Origin: Acanthosoma haemorrhoidale | Taxonomy: Eukaryota > Arthropoda > Insecta > Hemiptera > Acanthosomatidae | Direction: 5' to 3' | DNA length: 64,000 bases | Assembly (NCBI GenBank): GCA_930367205.1 | Contig: OV884011.1 | Coordinates: forward strand, 168,403,226-168,467,225 | Shown here: positions 12,501 through 24,686 of the stretch, piece after piece | Position numbering within the stretch: the stretch's first letter is position 1 | Layout of the letters: every line of letters starts with the position of its first letter | The notes under the pieces: model-generated | What the model saw: the letters and a program-made list of their open reading frames with translations, nothing else | Told to the model about the DNA's origin: nothing | Databases searched by the model: none | Translations under genes and position numbers: made by a program

Positions 12501-12559
12501 GCCTAAAATAGTGTTACATCTATTAAGAATTGTTTTTCAAATCTTATAAGCGACCCACA

Positions 12560-12625
12560 AAGACGGTTAGATGGTGACAGGGCAGCTGACCGGCTCAGGT
12601 TCGAGTCCCGATCACTATCTTCTTA
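12560..12625 (+). repeat. tRNA-like SINE head
   Basis: There is a canonical Pol III B box, ggttcgagtcc, at 12598-12608. A weak A-box-like stretch lies upstream in the ttagatggtgacaggg region. No cloverleaf with a paired acceptor stem could be drawn, so a functional tRNA is unlikely. It sits directly in front of a family C copy. Confidence 0.4.
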
Positions 12626-12639
12626 CACTATGACCTATC

Positions 12640-12972
12640 TCTATCTAATGGCCTATTTCTCCAATCGTGTTCTGAGCGTGGCTCTCGCACTCTTCGTCGG
12701 CCTCCACTTGCTCGTATCCGGTGACGCGGCTGGCGGAGACGCGTGGAGGACTTCCTAAGACTCCGCTTCCTCTTTCGCATGCGAGGGAGGTGACAACCAT
12801 GTGGATTTGGGAGGCCTCTGGGCTGTTTGTAAATACTGTATGATTGAGCGAGTGAATGATGAATTGTAAATATGGTATGAATGAGAACATTTATCTCAAT
12901 TACTTATTGTCTAATAAGGCAGATTGTAATTTTGGCACAATAAAGAAGTTTTCAGTTGAAGAAAAAAAAAAG
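12640..12972 (+). repeat. Repeat family C, copy 1 (LINE-like 3' end with A-tail)
   Basis: It shares landmarks with 21433-21730 and 38045-38350: tcctgagcgt-like start, gactccgcttcct, gcgagggaggtgacaacc, gctgtttgta, gattgtaatttt and a terminal aataaag. Here it ends in a clean A-run (12961-12971) after an AATAAA-type signal. That suggests retroposition from a polyadenylated transcript. Apparent frames on either strand are by-products. Confidence 0.8.
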
Positions 12973-12974
12973 TA

Positions 12975-14530
12975 TTTCGGACGCTGCCCCCCCCCCCATA
13001 GCTTTCATAAATATTAAATTTACGTAAAACCTGGTAAAGTATTAAATCTCAAATGTTTGTGTAAATATTGAGTAATGTGTTTAGTGTGAGTCAATTTTTG
13101 ATTTTTCTAGAAAAAAAATCAAGAACAACATTTCCAGATGATTATTCTGATCCGATGAACAAAATTAACAAATTTTCTTTTCAAGATTTCCTTGCGTTTT
13201 TTTTTTGTTTTTTTCAAAACCAGAAACCCTTTTGTTTCACCGTCCACCTGAGTACCCTCTTTCTGCTTCTGTATTGTGGCCAACGCATAATCAAACATTT
13301 AGTAGTGTTTTACGCGAAACAATTTTGAGACCGATTGAATTCTTTGGAATGTTATTTAGCTTAGAATTTTAAATCCAAAATTGATCCAGACACTGATGTT
13401 TGTTATGGGCCATACTGTAGAAGCTGATATAAACATGCATTGCTGACGTAAGTAAATATTGTTTGGGATTCCGATGGCATATCGTCACTGTACAGTCTGT
13501 TGGCGGTAAAACAAGACAGGTGGCCGTGTACAGAAAATACAATTAGGTGTTACTCATGTTGACGGTGCAAACACTGATTGATGTTATACTCCGTTCTATT
13601 GTACAGCGGTAGAGCCATATGAAATGGACGAGTCGGCGCTCCATCACAACTGAAATAAACTTAAAACTGAAATTGAGGGGCTTACGGATTCATCACTGTG
13701 CAAATTATATTGAAAAAATCTGATGTGTTATCAAGCTTGCCCAATAAAAGATATTCTTTGGGCCCAATGACATACTGGGTTTGGGCAAAAGCAAAAAGCT
13801 GATGAAGCGGTAAGACTGCCTGTGACTTTACTAACATACAGACAGGATAATACACGAAAAAATATTAGGAAATAGGCAATGAGCCACATCGTTTAATAGT
13901 CACAGATATGAATAAAGTGTACTAACTATGCGTACAACCACTGACTCTTAAACACCTCTTCACAGAAGAAGAACCCACCCTTAGCAAATAATGTTTAAAG
14001 ACACTACTAACATTTAATTACACAATCCATATTTAGAATAACTCTCAGACTTACTAACCGTTTGACGCAATCAATGACTGACAAAATTCCACATTGTATA
14101 CAAACATCTTTACAAAGTTTCAACAAGGATATTCGATAACAATAATGGCAAATATAATTTCCTTTCTTAAGCGATAAGCAAAAATAATAATTATTCGAAA
14201 TGAGTAACAACCGTACATTTGAACGATGAACAACTATTGATAGTAATTTATCTTATAAAATCTCAATCTCTCCTGCCTTCATATGTTTAATATGAAAAAA
14301 AAACGTTTTCGACGTTGAACATTTAATATTTAGATCCCATTGATGGTAACTGGGCTACGGTTTGATATTATTGGTTCCCATGGAGATATAACAACTATTT
14401 ATAGCTGCAGGAGTTATGTTGGCAACCTGTAATGTGGACTACGACAGAAACAGGAATACAGATGAGGCTGTGACGTCAATGGGACGTCATGGAAGGCCTC
14501 GCCCAGAGATTCGCCTCATTCTGTTATTCG
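12975..14530. other. Anonymous intergenic DNA
   Basis: A C-run follows the family C tail (about 12990-13000). No domain, RNA gene or clear repeat was recognised. Confidence 0.4.
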
Positions 14531-14532
14531 GA

Positions 14533-14865
14533 GGTCTGTGGTAGAGTAGGATATTACATATTACAGTATATAACGACTGTGGTAGAGTGTAGTATTACAT
14601 GATGCAGTGTATAAGGTCAAGTGGGATATTACAAAATACAATATATAACGACTGTGGTCAAGTGTAGTTTTACATGATGCAGTGTATAACGTCATAACGA
14701 CTGCGGTAGAGTGTATTATTACATGATGCAGTGTGTAACGTCTGTGGTAGAGTGGTATAATACATGATACAATATATATCTTATGTGGTAGAGTGCAGTA
14801 TTACATGATACAGTATATAACGTCTGTTGTAGAGGGGATATTACATTATACAATATACACACGAG
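14533..14865. repeat. Minisatellite, unit about 40-45 bp
   Basis: There are about eight imperfect head-to-tail units, each reading roughly gtggtagagtgtagtattac, then atgatgcagtgtataacg, then tct/act. Units vary by short indels, and one is partly duplicated around 14690-14700. It is non-coding. Confidence 0.85.
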
Positions 14866-14869
14866 AATA

Positions 14870-15990
14870 CACTAATCACAATTGTACTATCCAAATTATA
14901 GTCGTGTCCACATAGACACAGGACGATACAATTGCCCATGTTCAAGTATGCCTGCTTCAACCATCTGATATTTTAAAGCTAATATTATTAGTAGCTCGAA
15001 CAAGGAGGTAAATATTTTGGGTGGGATACAATAATAGGTAATAAGTAAAAATGTATGCCTTCTGTCCCTTTTAACATTTATCAACTCATGTTCTGAATAT
15101 ATCTGAATGAAGGCCGTACCATGAAAATAAATGCAAATATGTCAGGCTTCCTTGTAGAAAATTTCAATTAAAATCTTTCAGTGTCTCGACGTTTCACCAA
15201 AATTTAGTCATCTTCAGACAGAATCACCAATTTCTCAGCAGTTGCTGTTAATAATAGTTACTGAAAGTTGTTTTAATCAATAAAGCTCTAGGAAATGTTG
15301 ACTGCACATGGGTATTAACACGGTTGGCGATTCCAGTAATGAATGAAAATTATTTTTCCCTTTCCTTTATGTATAAATCGTTAAAAAAGCGTCCAGACCA
15401 TATTAAATTCTTGTTTGACTTTTTTCATATAATTTGAACAATTCCTTAAATTTACTAATACTTTGTTCAATTATGTACCCCAATCGCCTTGATGTTGAAT
15501 TCCCGAACAAAAAATTGTGATTTGCAGTCATTCAAGGCATTAAGGGGAGAGATAGGCTGGGCAGAATGCTTAATGCTGGGAAGGGTGCTTAATCGCTTTG
15601 GATGAAATACTTCAATACTGATAATTTCAGTCCTCAAAACTAGCCTAAATTAGTTCACCCTTAAGCTGTACAGACTGTGAGCCATAATTCATTTGTGACT
15701 ACACGAGGACTAGACGCTTCAAATGACACAGAAACATGTTCATTTTGAAATAAACTTGTTTTGTGCACAAGAAGTTTTGCAACGACCCAGTATTATACGA
15801 CTGTAAAGATCACTTATAGTACAAATAGCCCTAATTCAACGCTAGAGTTCATAGCAGGCAAGATTTATGGCCAAATTATACTCAAATTGTATAGGTTATG
15901 CTTTATGGCTGACATATTGGCAGGTACCCCATATACATGCAAGATAAAGCAATCCATTTATAGATCCATGCTTTATTATCCTGATGCGTG
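14870..15990. other. Intergenic DNA with a short repeat-like motif
   Basis: Mostly featureless. At 15187-15222 the motif cgacgtttcaccaaaattt followed by catcttcagac resembles the acgtttcgccaaatt motif at about 35080 and 35830. It may belong to a dispersed element I cannot name. Confidence 0.3.
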
Positions 15991-15999
15991 AAATGACAG

Positions 16000-16595
16000 C
16001 GAAGGTTCAGCAAAGAGCTGCATCGTGAAATCTCTAATCACAAATTCCTTTTCACCGACGCACGACTTCCTTCATCTCCTCTGAGGTCAGGTCTCTTCGT
16101 CTCATCAAGCTCTGAGTTGTCCTCTCAGCCCGTCCAAGTCAAAAAGCATTGTACGAAACGGAATATATTTGTGGCTCTGGTTAATTTGTCTCTTTCTTGC
16201 AGCCATGTTGAGTGTACAAGTGACTCACATAGAATAAATGTACATACTATTTTTTTTGTATCCAAATTATTGCTATCGTCTATTTATGTTGTATTTGAAA
16301 ATTTCATGGTTATCTTTTTAATATTGTATGTATCCCGATGTTTTTTTATTGTTCTTTATTTTTGTATCCTTTACGTATTTACTTCCTGGATGTATTTATG
16401 CAATGTTTTCATTATTTTTCGTTTCTTTTCTAAGTGATGTAAACTCTTTATGTTACTCGGCATTTTCTTTTTCAATGCATCATATAATTTCTTTTAGCCA
16501 GAAATGAATATACATATCTGTAATATATTGTTATTCGTAAAAGACATGGTTCCAAAAGTTTTTTTTTAATATGAACTATTCTATTCTATGAGGAC
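16000..16595 (+). mobile_element. 3' end of CR1/Jockey-type LINE (second copy)
   Basis: The T-rich 3' region and its end (gccagaaatgaat, tattgttattc, then ctattctatgagg) align by eye with the 3' region of the LINE at 23.5-25.9 kb (gccagaggtgaat, aatgttattc, then cattctatcctc). Upstream coding sequence is not recognisable. The frame at 16117-16437 is T-rich 3'-UTR translation, not a gene. Confidence 0.5.
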
Positions 16596-16599
16596 CCCA

Positions 16600-18335
16600 C
16601 ACCATGACTACGTCAGATGGCCTCCAGTAATGGTTTAATCACATTTATAGTCACAGTAAATTAGTCGTTGAGGTTTAAGGCCAACATGGAGGCGGGGAAG
16701 AAGAAGGCTTGAATACGATTTTAAATACGCGACTAATTGTGTTCCTCAGTACAAATGTTATCAGGCAGGATAGGTCGACAACCACAGCCTCCTACGTCAA
16801 AGAGTCTATGATAATTTACTTCTGTTTAAGAAAGGGGGAAGGAACAGTTGATAAAATGTAGTAATGACGTCAGTGTCATATCTAACCAACGGAAAATATT
16901 GCCTTTCGGATGCAATAAGATACAACAACCTGACTAAAAATATCCAATAATCTTTTCGAAAATATTTTTAAGGATAAAAACTGCCATGGGTTATCAATGG
17001 CAAAAAAACTCGAAATTTATATAATTGCCATGTTATAGAGCCCAAAGGCGGGACACTCCAGTCCCATCTGTCCGCAGGCTAGTTCGTATACATTAATATA
17101 TATTTGTATGATGAGGAAGACTGGTAGAAGAAAAATAAATGCAAGAACACATGTGAACAATCGGAGCAGAGAATGGAGAAATGAAAACTCAGCTGCCACC
17201 TAGGACAGTTTCAGTGCCATCAAATGAAATCAGCAGGCAAACATTGAGTTGATCCAACCACTTTAGGCTGCGTATCAAAGAATTTATTTTTATTTTATTA
17301 AAACTTGAATAAACAGGTAATAAACTAAGTTGCATTCCTTTAATTTGATTGAGGGTTTGGCTTGAGTTAAAACTAAAACCAAATGTGTAAAACTACACAA
17401 GAAATGGAGTCAAATGACGCCAACCGCAGTTTTTATCTCAATCCATTGATAAGAAATGATTTTTCGTGTAACTTTTTTTGAATAACAATCCGATTTTATA
17501 CACCTGATAATTTTTTACTACGTTTTCCTAATCAGCGTTTTTCTGTGTACGTGAAATTCGTACACGGGACATTTCAATAATAAACAAGTTTTTTAAAGTT
17601 CTGTACAATTTTAAAGTTATTTATGCATTTATATTTTTAATTAAATGGCATTATTTAAATTATTCTAAATTAATTTAGAAAATAGGCTAAAAATTTGTTA
17701 TGTTTCGGCGTTCTAAACAATAATTTTTGTACTTTATGTTGTAATGTCTATTTAAAAGGGAAATATTTCTTAGCTATCTGTCAAAAGTAAACAGAGACGT
17801 TGAAGCCATCAACCAAGCTGTATATCAAAAATAATTTACGTATATATTATACTTTAGTAAGGGTTATCATTAGCTGCACGCTATCCCTCATGAATGGAGG
17901 GCCAAGTAATTGAAACCGGTTAATTTGTCATGATGTCTTTGATAGACACAGAGAGAGATATTATGTAATGATACATAGCAGACAGTACTTACATATCCAC
18001 AGTTTCAGTGAAGCCAAATGACAGTTATAGCCAAGCAATAGTGGCACCTCGAATGCGCACGACTCAATGTGTTCACTCCTCCACCATTAGAACATTGATG
18101 TAAATCATAGGTTATATTCCAGTGTCCATGATTACATAGACACAAGCCACCCTTGTCTCCCGAATCCTAGCCTCAAACACACGACACAGTATAATGCAAA
18201 TCAAAACAACAGTTTAGGCACACTCTTTACTCACGAGATTTATATTTCTATACAAAGAGATAACTAGTAAATTATGATTCTTTCATATTGTTTTCACAAC
18301 AAAAATTAGCTATTTATAACTGTGCAATCAATAAT
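16600..18335. other. Anonymous AT-rich DNA
   Basis: No gene recognised. A segment at about 17402-17462 (acgccaaccgcagttt, then tatctcaat) matches 38420-38475 and marks an unidentified dispersed repeat. Confidence 0.35.
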
Positions 18336-18341
18336 ATTTTT

Positions 18342-19140
18342 TTTTTCCTTAGCTCTCTAATTATAACATTAAGGATTAGGGGGAAAAAAAATAAAGGTAT
18401 ATTTGGGTTGAGTGGATCCTTGTACTAGGAGTACCTGCTTGAAGGTGGTGTGGGGGAATTGTGTGGGAAGCCTCGGTAGAGGTTGATTGTTGCGGTACAG
18501 TGGTGAGAGTCCACTGGTGGCTGGGCCTAGAGTCCCTCTAGGCATGTAGTGCAGTCTTATTTAGTTGGATAGCAGTGTTGGGTGCCCGTTAGAGGCTTGT
18601 TGTTGGTGGGCCAAGCACCGTGATGTCCAGCATTTGGTCTGCTTTACCAGATCTTGAGAGTTGCCATCTTGCCGGTAGCGGTGGGGGTGTCATGTCTCGG
18701 AACAGAGGGTTTTGGCTATGTTTCATTCAAAAGTCATTTAGGTGGGGACCTCGAACTTTTCGTGGAAGTCGGGAGCCTTCATATCACGAAAAGGGGTATG
18801 CCATAGTGCCGTGCGCAGGATTTTGTTCTGGAAGCTCTGGAGTCGAGTTATTCAGCTAGTGTGTAGGAATCGGAAGAGTGGTGTCCCAAACAATAGAGCT
18901 GGCCTCAGGACGCTCTTATATATAAACAGTTTCAGCCGAAGGGATATAGCCGGGCTTGTGATGAGATGCTGGAGAGAGTAGTAAGTTCTACGTACTCTTT
19001 TCAACTTCTTCTGCAGGTGTGTGTAGAACGTCATGTGTCTGCCTAGGTAGCATATGCTGTTGGAAAGTTTGCATTCAGTCCCGTCTATTGTAAAGCTGGG
19101 TGGACGCTTCCGTTTTCCATGCTGGTTTTTACTCCATCAA
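18342..19140 (-). mobile_element. Jockey-like LINE, 3' part with A-tail (family A)
   Basis: Read on the minus strand from 19140, this encodes the end of a reverse transcriptase: PPSFTIDGTECKLSNSICYL, then TH-containing linker, then KLFIYKSVLRPALLFGTPLF, which is the thumb-region signature of Jockey-clade elements (LRPALLYG-P-x-W). A stop follows inside LHTS-stop, so it is dead. The roughly 500-bp tail ends with gagagctaaggaaaaaaaa, a poly(A) read from 18355 down to 18342. The tail matches 30586-30917 closely, for example ggcccaccaacaacaagcc. Confidence 0.8.
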
Positions 19141-20215
19141 GAAAGAATGTGAGAAGAGAGTTGGAATAAATTTATAGGGTTTACGCTTTATGTACAATCA
19201 CGTAATTCTCTTTGGAGCGTGTTTTTTTTTCAGGAAATTCGGTCGCCCCAAATATTGAAATAGTAAAGCGTCTAGATAACTTATCATTTTATGTTTGTTC
19301 TACGACAGCGTATATGTAAATACAAATGGTTATATCTGTCTGAAATTTCAAAGATTACGGATTACGATGCATTTCCGTCAGTTAAGACACATTTTCTCAT
19401 AAAAAGTTCAACATATAAAGATTTTAGTTCTACCGCGTGGATGAGGACCACAGACGTTAAAGCGAAAATAAATTCAAATATATTCTAAACAATAAGGTTT
19501 TATCAGAGAAGCGGAGCCATTTTCAAGTAAGTATGGTCCCAGAGAAAACTAAGTATTTAAATATCTGCACTTCAGTACGTACAAATAAAATATTACAGTT
19601 TAATTTATGATTGATTAAATGTAATTTTAGTCCACAAACATTCAAAGAGGTTATCAAATAAACACAACTCCTCTGCCTTGCCAAATTAAGGCTATATCTA
19701 TAAATGATCTATTTGCACTAATTACACCTTGTGTCCTATTTTTTCGATTTGAACACATAATGGACCGCTGTGGTTAAGTTCCAAAGTCCGTTTCACTTGC
19801 ATAAACATAAGTGGATGTCAATACGATAGCCCTAAATAACAGTGCACAAGGGCGAAAACATAGAGGTTTAAAATAAATTTATATTTAGACTAGAATTTCA
19901 TCGTTTCGGATGAAACATGCTAGAATATTAGATGGATCCTAGCCAAATATACACACAGCTCTGAGGCTGAATAAAGTTATTTTTAGTGTTCACGCCCTCG
20001 CAGGATCTGACCACTGCAACTAACTATCCAAATGTTAAATAAGAGGGTTTAATTTGATTCAGGAAAGTAATTCATCTGCCTAAATGTGTATTGAACGGTA
20101 ACGTTTATAAAGACCAGCTGAGATTTCTAATCTACATTCCGCAACACTGCGAAACATGCAGATTCGTTTTGATTAATATACAATATTGTCATGTATCGAC
20201 AAAAAACTTCAAGCG
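19141..20215. other. Anonymous AT-rich DNA
   Basis: No gene recognised. The stretch 19320-19420 weakly resembles 5860-5970 inverted. Confidence 0.3.
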
Positions 20216-20219
20216 GGGT

Positions 20220-20500
20220 TGTTTTGCTAAAGAAACCCCGGATGAAGTATATTTTTCGAATCTGTTATACCTCTTGTTGATTGACGTGGATTTTGATCCA
20301 ATATTGCCTTTAAAAGGTTGTCGTCAAAGTCGGAAGGACGTCCAACCCTCGGTTCGTTTTTTCAGGTCGTTTCTCCAGAACGGAATTTTATAAACCAATT
20401 TCTAACTGCCCGATCAGTTATTAGTCCTTCGACATATACAATGCATATTTTTTCAGCTGTCGCCCTAGCACTATTGCCTTGTTAAAATTCCCAAAGCATT
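20220..20500 (-). pseudogene. mariner transposase N-terminal fragment
   Basis: On the minus strand one frame reads ARATAEKICIVYVEGLITDR, then AVRNWFIKFRSGE, one stop, then EPRVGRPSDFDDNLLKAIL, DQNPRQSTRGI. These are the classical mariner N-terminal landmarks: the first helix-turn-helix, the W-F-x-K-F-R-S-G motif, GRP, and the second helix region. A stop precedes the GNSARA segment and another falls in the RSGE-T-T-stop context. No terminal repeats or catalytic domain were found, so it is a scrap. It differs in sequence from the 3.1-kb copy and is probably another mariner lineage. Confidence 0.8.
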
Positions 20501-20504
20501 ACAT

Positions 20505-21430
20505 GACAAATATGTAGTTTTTGACTCTCCATCTCAGAGGTTAAAAAAAAACAGTTTAACGTAACGTGTATCACACAAAATAGTTGAAAAAAGACTAACT
20601 GAAACCTCGTCTATATAGTGAAAACAAAAATATGTCATGGTAGCTGCATCGGAAGTTACTTATGACTCGACCTAATATACACTATGGTGCACAATGTATA
20701 TGCCAATGTGTTGTTGAGTAAAAGCGATAATGTAACTTCTATCCCCCCTTACAATACATACAAGCAGGCATGTACACTAAATGCAGTTTCTAAATAAGAT
20801 GTTATCTATTTTATTCAGATACTGGGGCAGTTAACGAACTTTATCCGTGTTTTATTCAGCAGATAGAGCGGCCGCCTTATTCACAATCAAGGACGCTCAC
20901 ACGTTAATCTGTTCATTTGCAATCCTATCTCTGCATTAGTGCTTCGAGTCTATTAATGCTACAGTTTGTACCAGTCCTGGATATACCGTGGTACACCATC
21001 CCGGATAGACGCATATCAATTATATAACTTTTATCGATCGACAAAATATTAATTTATTCCCGAGATATACAGAACAAGTGACTGTGCGAAATTATTTATT
21101 GGGTAGGTACTCCAAATTAAGTTTCCTTAAAAAATATTGACTCAAATTATTATCGAATTAAGTATCGGAGTACTATGTATGCCTGTATCCATGACCTGGC
21201 AACAATATAATAAAGGTAGATGTTAGATAGATTTGTGATAATTATAATTAACGAAATTAAGGCACATGGAATAGTTGCTAGAAATAAATATAATGAATAT
21301 AATTAGAGGTAAAGCAGGTATTTGTAAGTGTAAATATATAAAAAAAAAACTGTTTTTCCTTTGTTTATAGCCTTTATTTAAAAAAAACCTGCTAATCTAA
21401 TCTAAAAAAAAAACATATTTTCAGTAAGAA
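20505..21430. other. Anonymous intergenic DNA
   Basis: Nothing recognised in either strand. Confidence 0.4.
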
Positions 21431-21432
21431 AG

Positions 21433-21730
21433 TCAGTCCTGAGCGTCTGTGGCTCTCGCGCTCTTGGTCAGCCTCCGCTGGCTCTTATCTAGTGACACGG
21501 CTGACGTAGGAGCGTTAGGACTTCCCAAGACTCCGCTTCCTCCTTCGCACGCGAGGGAGGTGACAACCATGTGGACTTGGGGGGCCTCTGGGCTGTTTGT
21601 ATATATAGTATGAATGAACGAGTGAATGAAAATTGTAAATTGTTATGAATGAGATCATTTATCACAATTACTTATAGCCCAATCAGGCAGATTGTAATTT
21701 TATCTTAATAAAAATTGTTAACCTAAAAAA
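21433..21730 (+). repeat. Repeat family C, copy 2
   Basis: Same landmarks and order as the 12.6-kb and 38.0-kb copies (gactccgcttcct, gcgagggaggtgacaacc, gctgtttgta, gattgtaatttt). It ends in a short A-rich tail after an ataaaaattg motif. Confidence 0.8.
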
Positions 21731-21734
21731 AGTA

Positions 21735-22215
21735 AGAAAGTCAAAAACTTAAATTCGCTAGCCGACCTATCGCTTAGGAGAAAAATGTTTATATTATCAG
21801 ATCTCCTGCCTCTAAGTCAAACATACCAACAGTAAAAGCTAATGATTTTATCTTAACCCTCGCTCTATTTTATCGTAGGATTCATTAATGAATGATAGGA
21901 TAGCATTTTCTACAACAGCAATTACAGGCAGGCAAATATCATTATAAACAAATCTGAGAAGCAATATTCTAAATAAAAGATCACTCACCACTCCATGAGA
22001 GGGGGTGACTAGGTGGTTGGAACCAGCATCACACGTGGGCACCTGTCGACATAACAGCACAATTAATAAACAATAATAATAACATGTAAATATAAAGAAA
22101 TAAGCACAGGAGCTCTCAGCTCCAACCAAACCAACCAAAGAAATAAATTTAACTGGCTAACAAAAAATAAACAAGTCATCACGCATGGAAAATAAATAAA
22201 GAAGAGACTTCGAGT
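21735..22215. other. Intergenic DNA, no gene identified
   Basis: A 96-codon minus-strand frame at 21848-22138 has no recognisable domain and is probably chance. Nothing else was seen. Confidence 0.35.
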
Positions 22216-22228
22216 CAGAAGACTTTTA

Positions 22229-22397
22229 CATACATTGCAGTAATTAAATACATACTTAGAAACATGGTTGCATACATTGCAGTAATTAAATACATACTTA
22301 GAAACACGGTTATATACATTGCAGTAATTAAATACATACTTAGAAACACGGTTATATACATTGCAGTAATTAAATACATACTTAGAAACACGGTTAC
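22229..22397. repeat. 42-bp tandem repeat, four units
   Basis: There are four nearly identical 42-bp units containing acattgcagtaattaaatac and acttagaaacacgg. Because 42 is a multiple of three, both strands show open, periodic 14-residue frames. I regard these as artefacts of the repeat, not proteins. Confidence 0.95.
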
Positions 22398-22539
22398 TTT
22401 ACAAGGCAGCAACTATGGCCTTATAAATACATTCCCTGAAACAAAACATTCTGACTTTCGGAATTAAAAAAACGAAATAATAACTAAATAAACAGTAAAT
22501 AATAATAGTAATAGTCAATTGATAATTTCTAGGTTAACA

Positions 22540-22730
22540 AGCATATGCTCGGTTTTGGTTGGAATAGTTTTGAAGATCGATATTTGAAGTCGGATATTAG
22601 GAGATAGAGAATTCCAGAGTTAGGTGGAGGGAGCAAGAAAGGAACATTTGAATCCCGCAGTTCGGTGTGAAAGTCAAAAGACGGGATCTTGTGAGCTGGG
22701 AGGTTTTGAACTCTAGGATATTGTATATAT
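22540..22730 (-). mobile_element. LINE reverse-transcriptase C-terminal scrap
   Basis: One minus-strand frame reads APST-stop-LWNSLSPNIRLQISIFKTI. This matches the very C-terminal W-N-S-L-P-x-x-I signature of CR1/Jockey-type reverse transcriptases, which is also seen as TTFWNSLPPNI in the 23.5-25.9 kb LINE. Upstream pieces in other frames (FKTSQLTRSRLL) are compatible. It is a heavily decayed copy. Confidence 0.5.
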
Positions 22731-22734
22731 AGCG

Positions 22735-23495
22735 AGGGTGATGATAATTAGGTATTATTGTTTAAGGAAGGAGGGGAAAAAGTCTGTACGTGTATATGAC
22801 AGCAGTGTTAGTGGAAAATATATTACATTAACCAGATATAAAACCATAAAAATCGTAAACACCTAACAGTCAAATTATTAAAACTAAATAAATATTTGTT
22901 AAATAAATATTAAAAATATTTACTAACCTTATCTATACTATGAGAGGCTCATAGTCAAAGTGGTGTAAGTCACATTTTCAATAATTGTTAGTTAAGTTCA
23001 GAAATGCAATCTAGAAGGGGTAAACTGTTAAAGGAAAACGAGAACTACTTAAGTAGCCACCTCTATGTTTCCCTGTTTTGTTGGCTGTTTTCAATTTTTT
23101 ATCAACCTCAAAAATTGTATTTATTTACTTGTAAATATAATTTAGACAATTTTTACTTCACAATTACGTTTAATCAAACCTCATTTCAATATTTAATTGA
23201 TTCGCAGCACAAATTTGTAACTTGGGAATTGATCACAACTATAGTAAAACCTCTTGTTTCTCAAAACGAAGAAAATTTAGCTTATACCGCTCTGACTTTA
23301 ACCACCTCATATATTATTATAGTGAATTAAATACATGTAAAATTGTCAGAAAAGGTAAAATTATGTTGAAAAATCCCAGAAAAGGACTGGGACCGCTAAA
23401 TGGGGGTTAAGGCATTTAATCTGCCCACAAAAAAATAAAAAACAAAATCATTAATTCGAAAACAGCTCGTGAACAGTGAGTTGAGAAAGGTTGAA
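22735..23495. other. AT-rich DNA, no gene identified
   Basis: The frame at 23004-23330 has AT-driven composition and no domain. Nothing is supported here. Confidence 0.35.
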
Positions 23496-23825
23496 CTAAA
23501 CTCAAATTTTGTGTCTCCCTCCTCAATCATTTCACCACTTCCTTCATCCTGTAGTTCTTAGGAGCACTCATTAATTACTAATGATTTTTATTTTAAATGT
23601 GTTTCTCCCAAAAACCTTATAACCTCTGTGATCAGGTTCAAGTTAATGACTGTTTCTGCTGTTAAGATCCTGATTCTGAAGTCAAATCCTGCCTGTTTAC
23701 CTCCACGTATAAGATTTTTACCTTCAAAGCTCAGTACTTCCAACTTCTTGGCAAACCCTTGAAAAAAATCCTAACCCTACATCAGCAAACGACTATCGGC
23801 CAATCACCTTCTAATCTCTCTATAC

Positions 23826-23937
23826 CTCTTGGAAGACCTCTTGAAAGACCTCTTGGAAGACCTCTTGGAAGACCTCTTGAAAGACCTCTTGGAAGACCTC
23901 TTGGAAGACCTCTTGAAAGACCTCTTGGAAGTTCAAT
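23826..23937 (+). repeat. 12-bp microsatellite with 36-bp higher-order period
   Basis: There are about nine units of ggaagacctctt / gaaagacctctt in the regular order G-A-G, G-A-G, G-A-G at the variant base, so the true repeat is 36 bp. It lies in the reverse-transcriptase region of the LINE, just after its PIS-L type motif, and translates to LGRP/LERP repeats. It is an expansion of the local LINE sequence, not a protein feature. Confidence 0.92.
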
Positions 23938-24638
23938 CTCATAAATAAAAATATCCGATTTTCTTGAATAGACTCAACTTCTTGATCCTAACCAATCTGG
24001 TTTCCGTGATCGGGTCGGACATACAGACGTATATAGACGTACAAACGGCACTAGCTAGTATCACTAGTGACACTCCTAATTCCCGTGGATTGCTCCAAAC
24101 CGTTTGATACCAGGACCACCCCGTCCTTCTTTCCAAGTTAACATTATTAACCTTCTCCAATAGCTCTATTAACTGGTTTCGACCATTTCTTTTCAGCTAT
24201 ACAACAAGTAGCTACTGTTCCTAGTCAACCCCTCTCTGATTCCCTTGGGTGTAGCCCAGTGATCGAGCATTTCTCCGCTTCTTTTTAGTAGTTACATAAA
24301 CTCCCTAACTATATTGGTCATTATACCCATCACCTTTGCGATGACGACCCCCAAATCTATTTATCCCCCCTCCGATTTTTCAGCTGCGTTACACAGCGTT
24401 TTACAGGGTGTCGGATCAGTGCGCGGGCAAACCTGAATAAAGAGAGGTTAAATGCACCGAAACCTCTGCCCATTGTCATAGGCTCCAGTTTCCTCCCCAT
24501 ATCCTTTGCCGATATTCCAGCTTTAACCCTTAATAATCATCCCAGCGACCAAAACCTCTCATGGAACCAACATAAGTATCCCAAACTTCTCATTTGTCAA
24601 TAGATACCCTGAAACTATTCCATCGCTCTCACCATTTG

Positions 24639-24686
24639 CTTCCCCATTCTTTACGTCAACTCCTTCTGTTCTCCATCACTTAGACT
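24639..24686. repeat. 48-bp target-site duplication, left copy
   Basis: Identical to 25019-25066 (begins cttccccattctttacg, ends atcacttagact). The two copies flank the nested LINE fragment. Removing one copy plus the insert rejoins the host LINE. Confidence 0.93.

Noticed and set aside
14533..14865. CRISPR-like array
   Set aside because: The repeats are diverged and lack unique spacers of fixed length, and the genome is eukaryotic. It is a minisatellite.
22215..22467. Overlapping 65- and 67-codon repetitive frames on both strands
   Set aside because: They are translations of a 42-bp tandem repeat whose period is a multiple of three.
23759..23944. Proline/arginine-repeat peptide (LGRP/LERP)
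   Set aside because: It is a microsatellite expansion within a dead LINE, without independent coding evidence.
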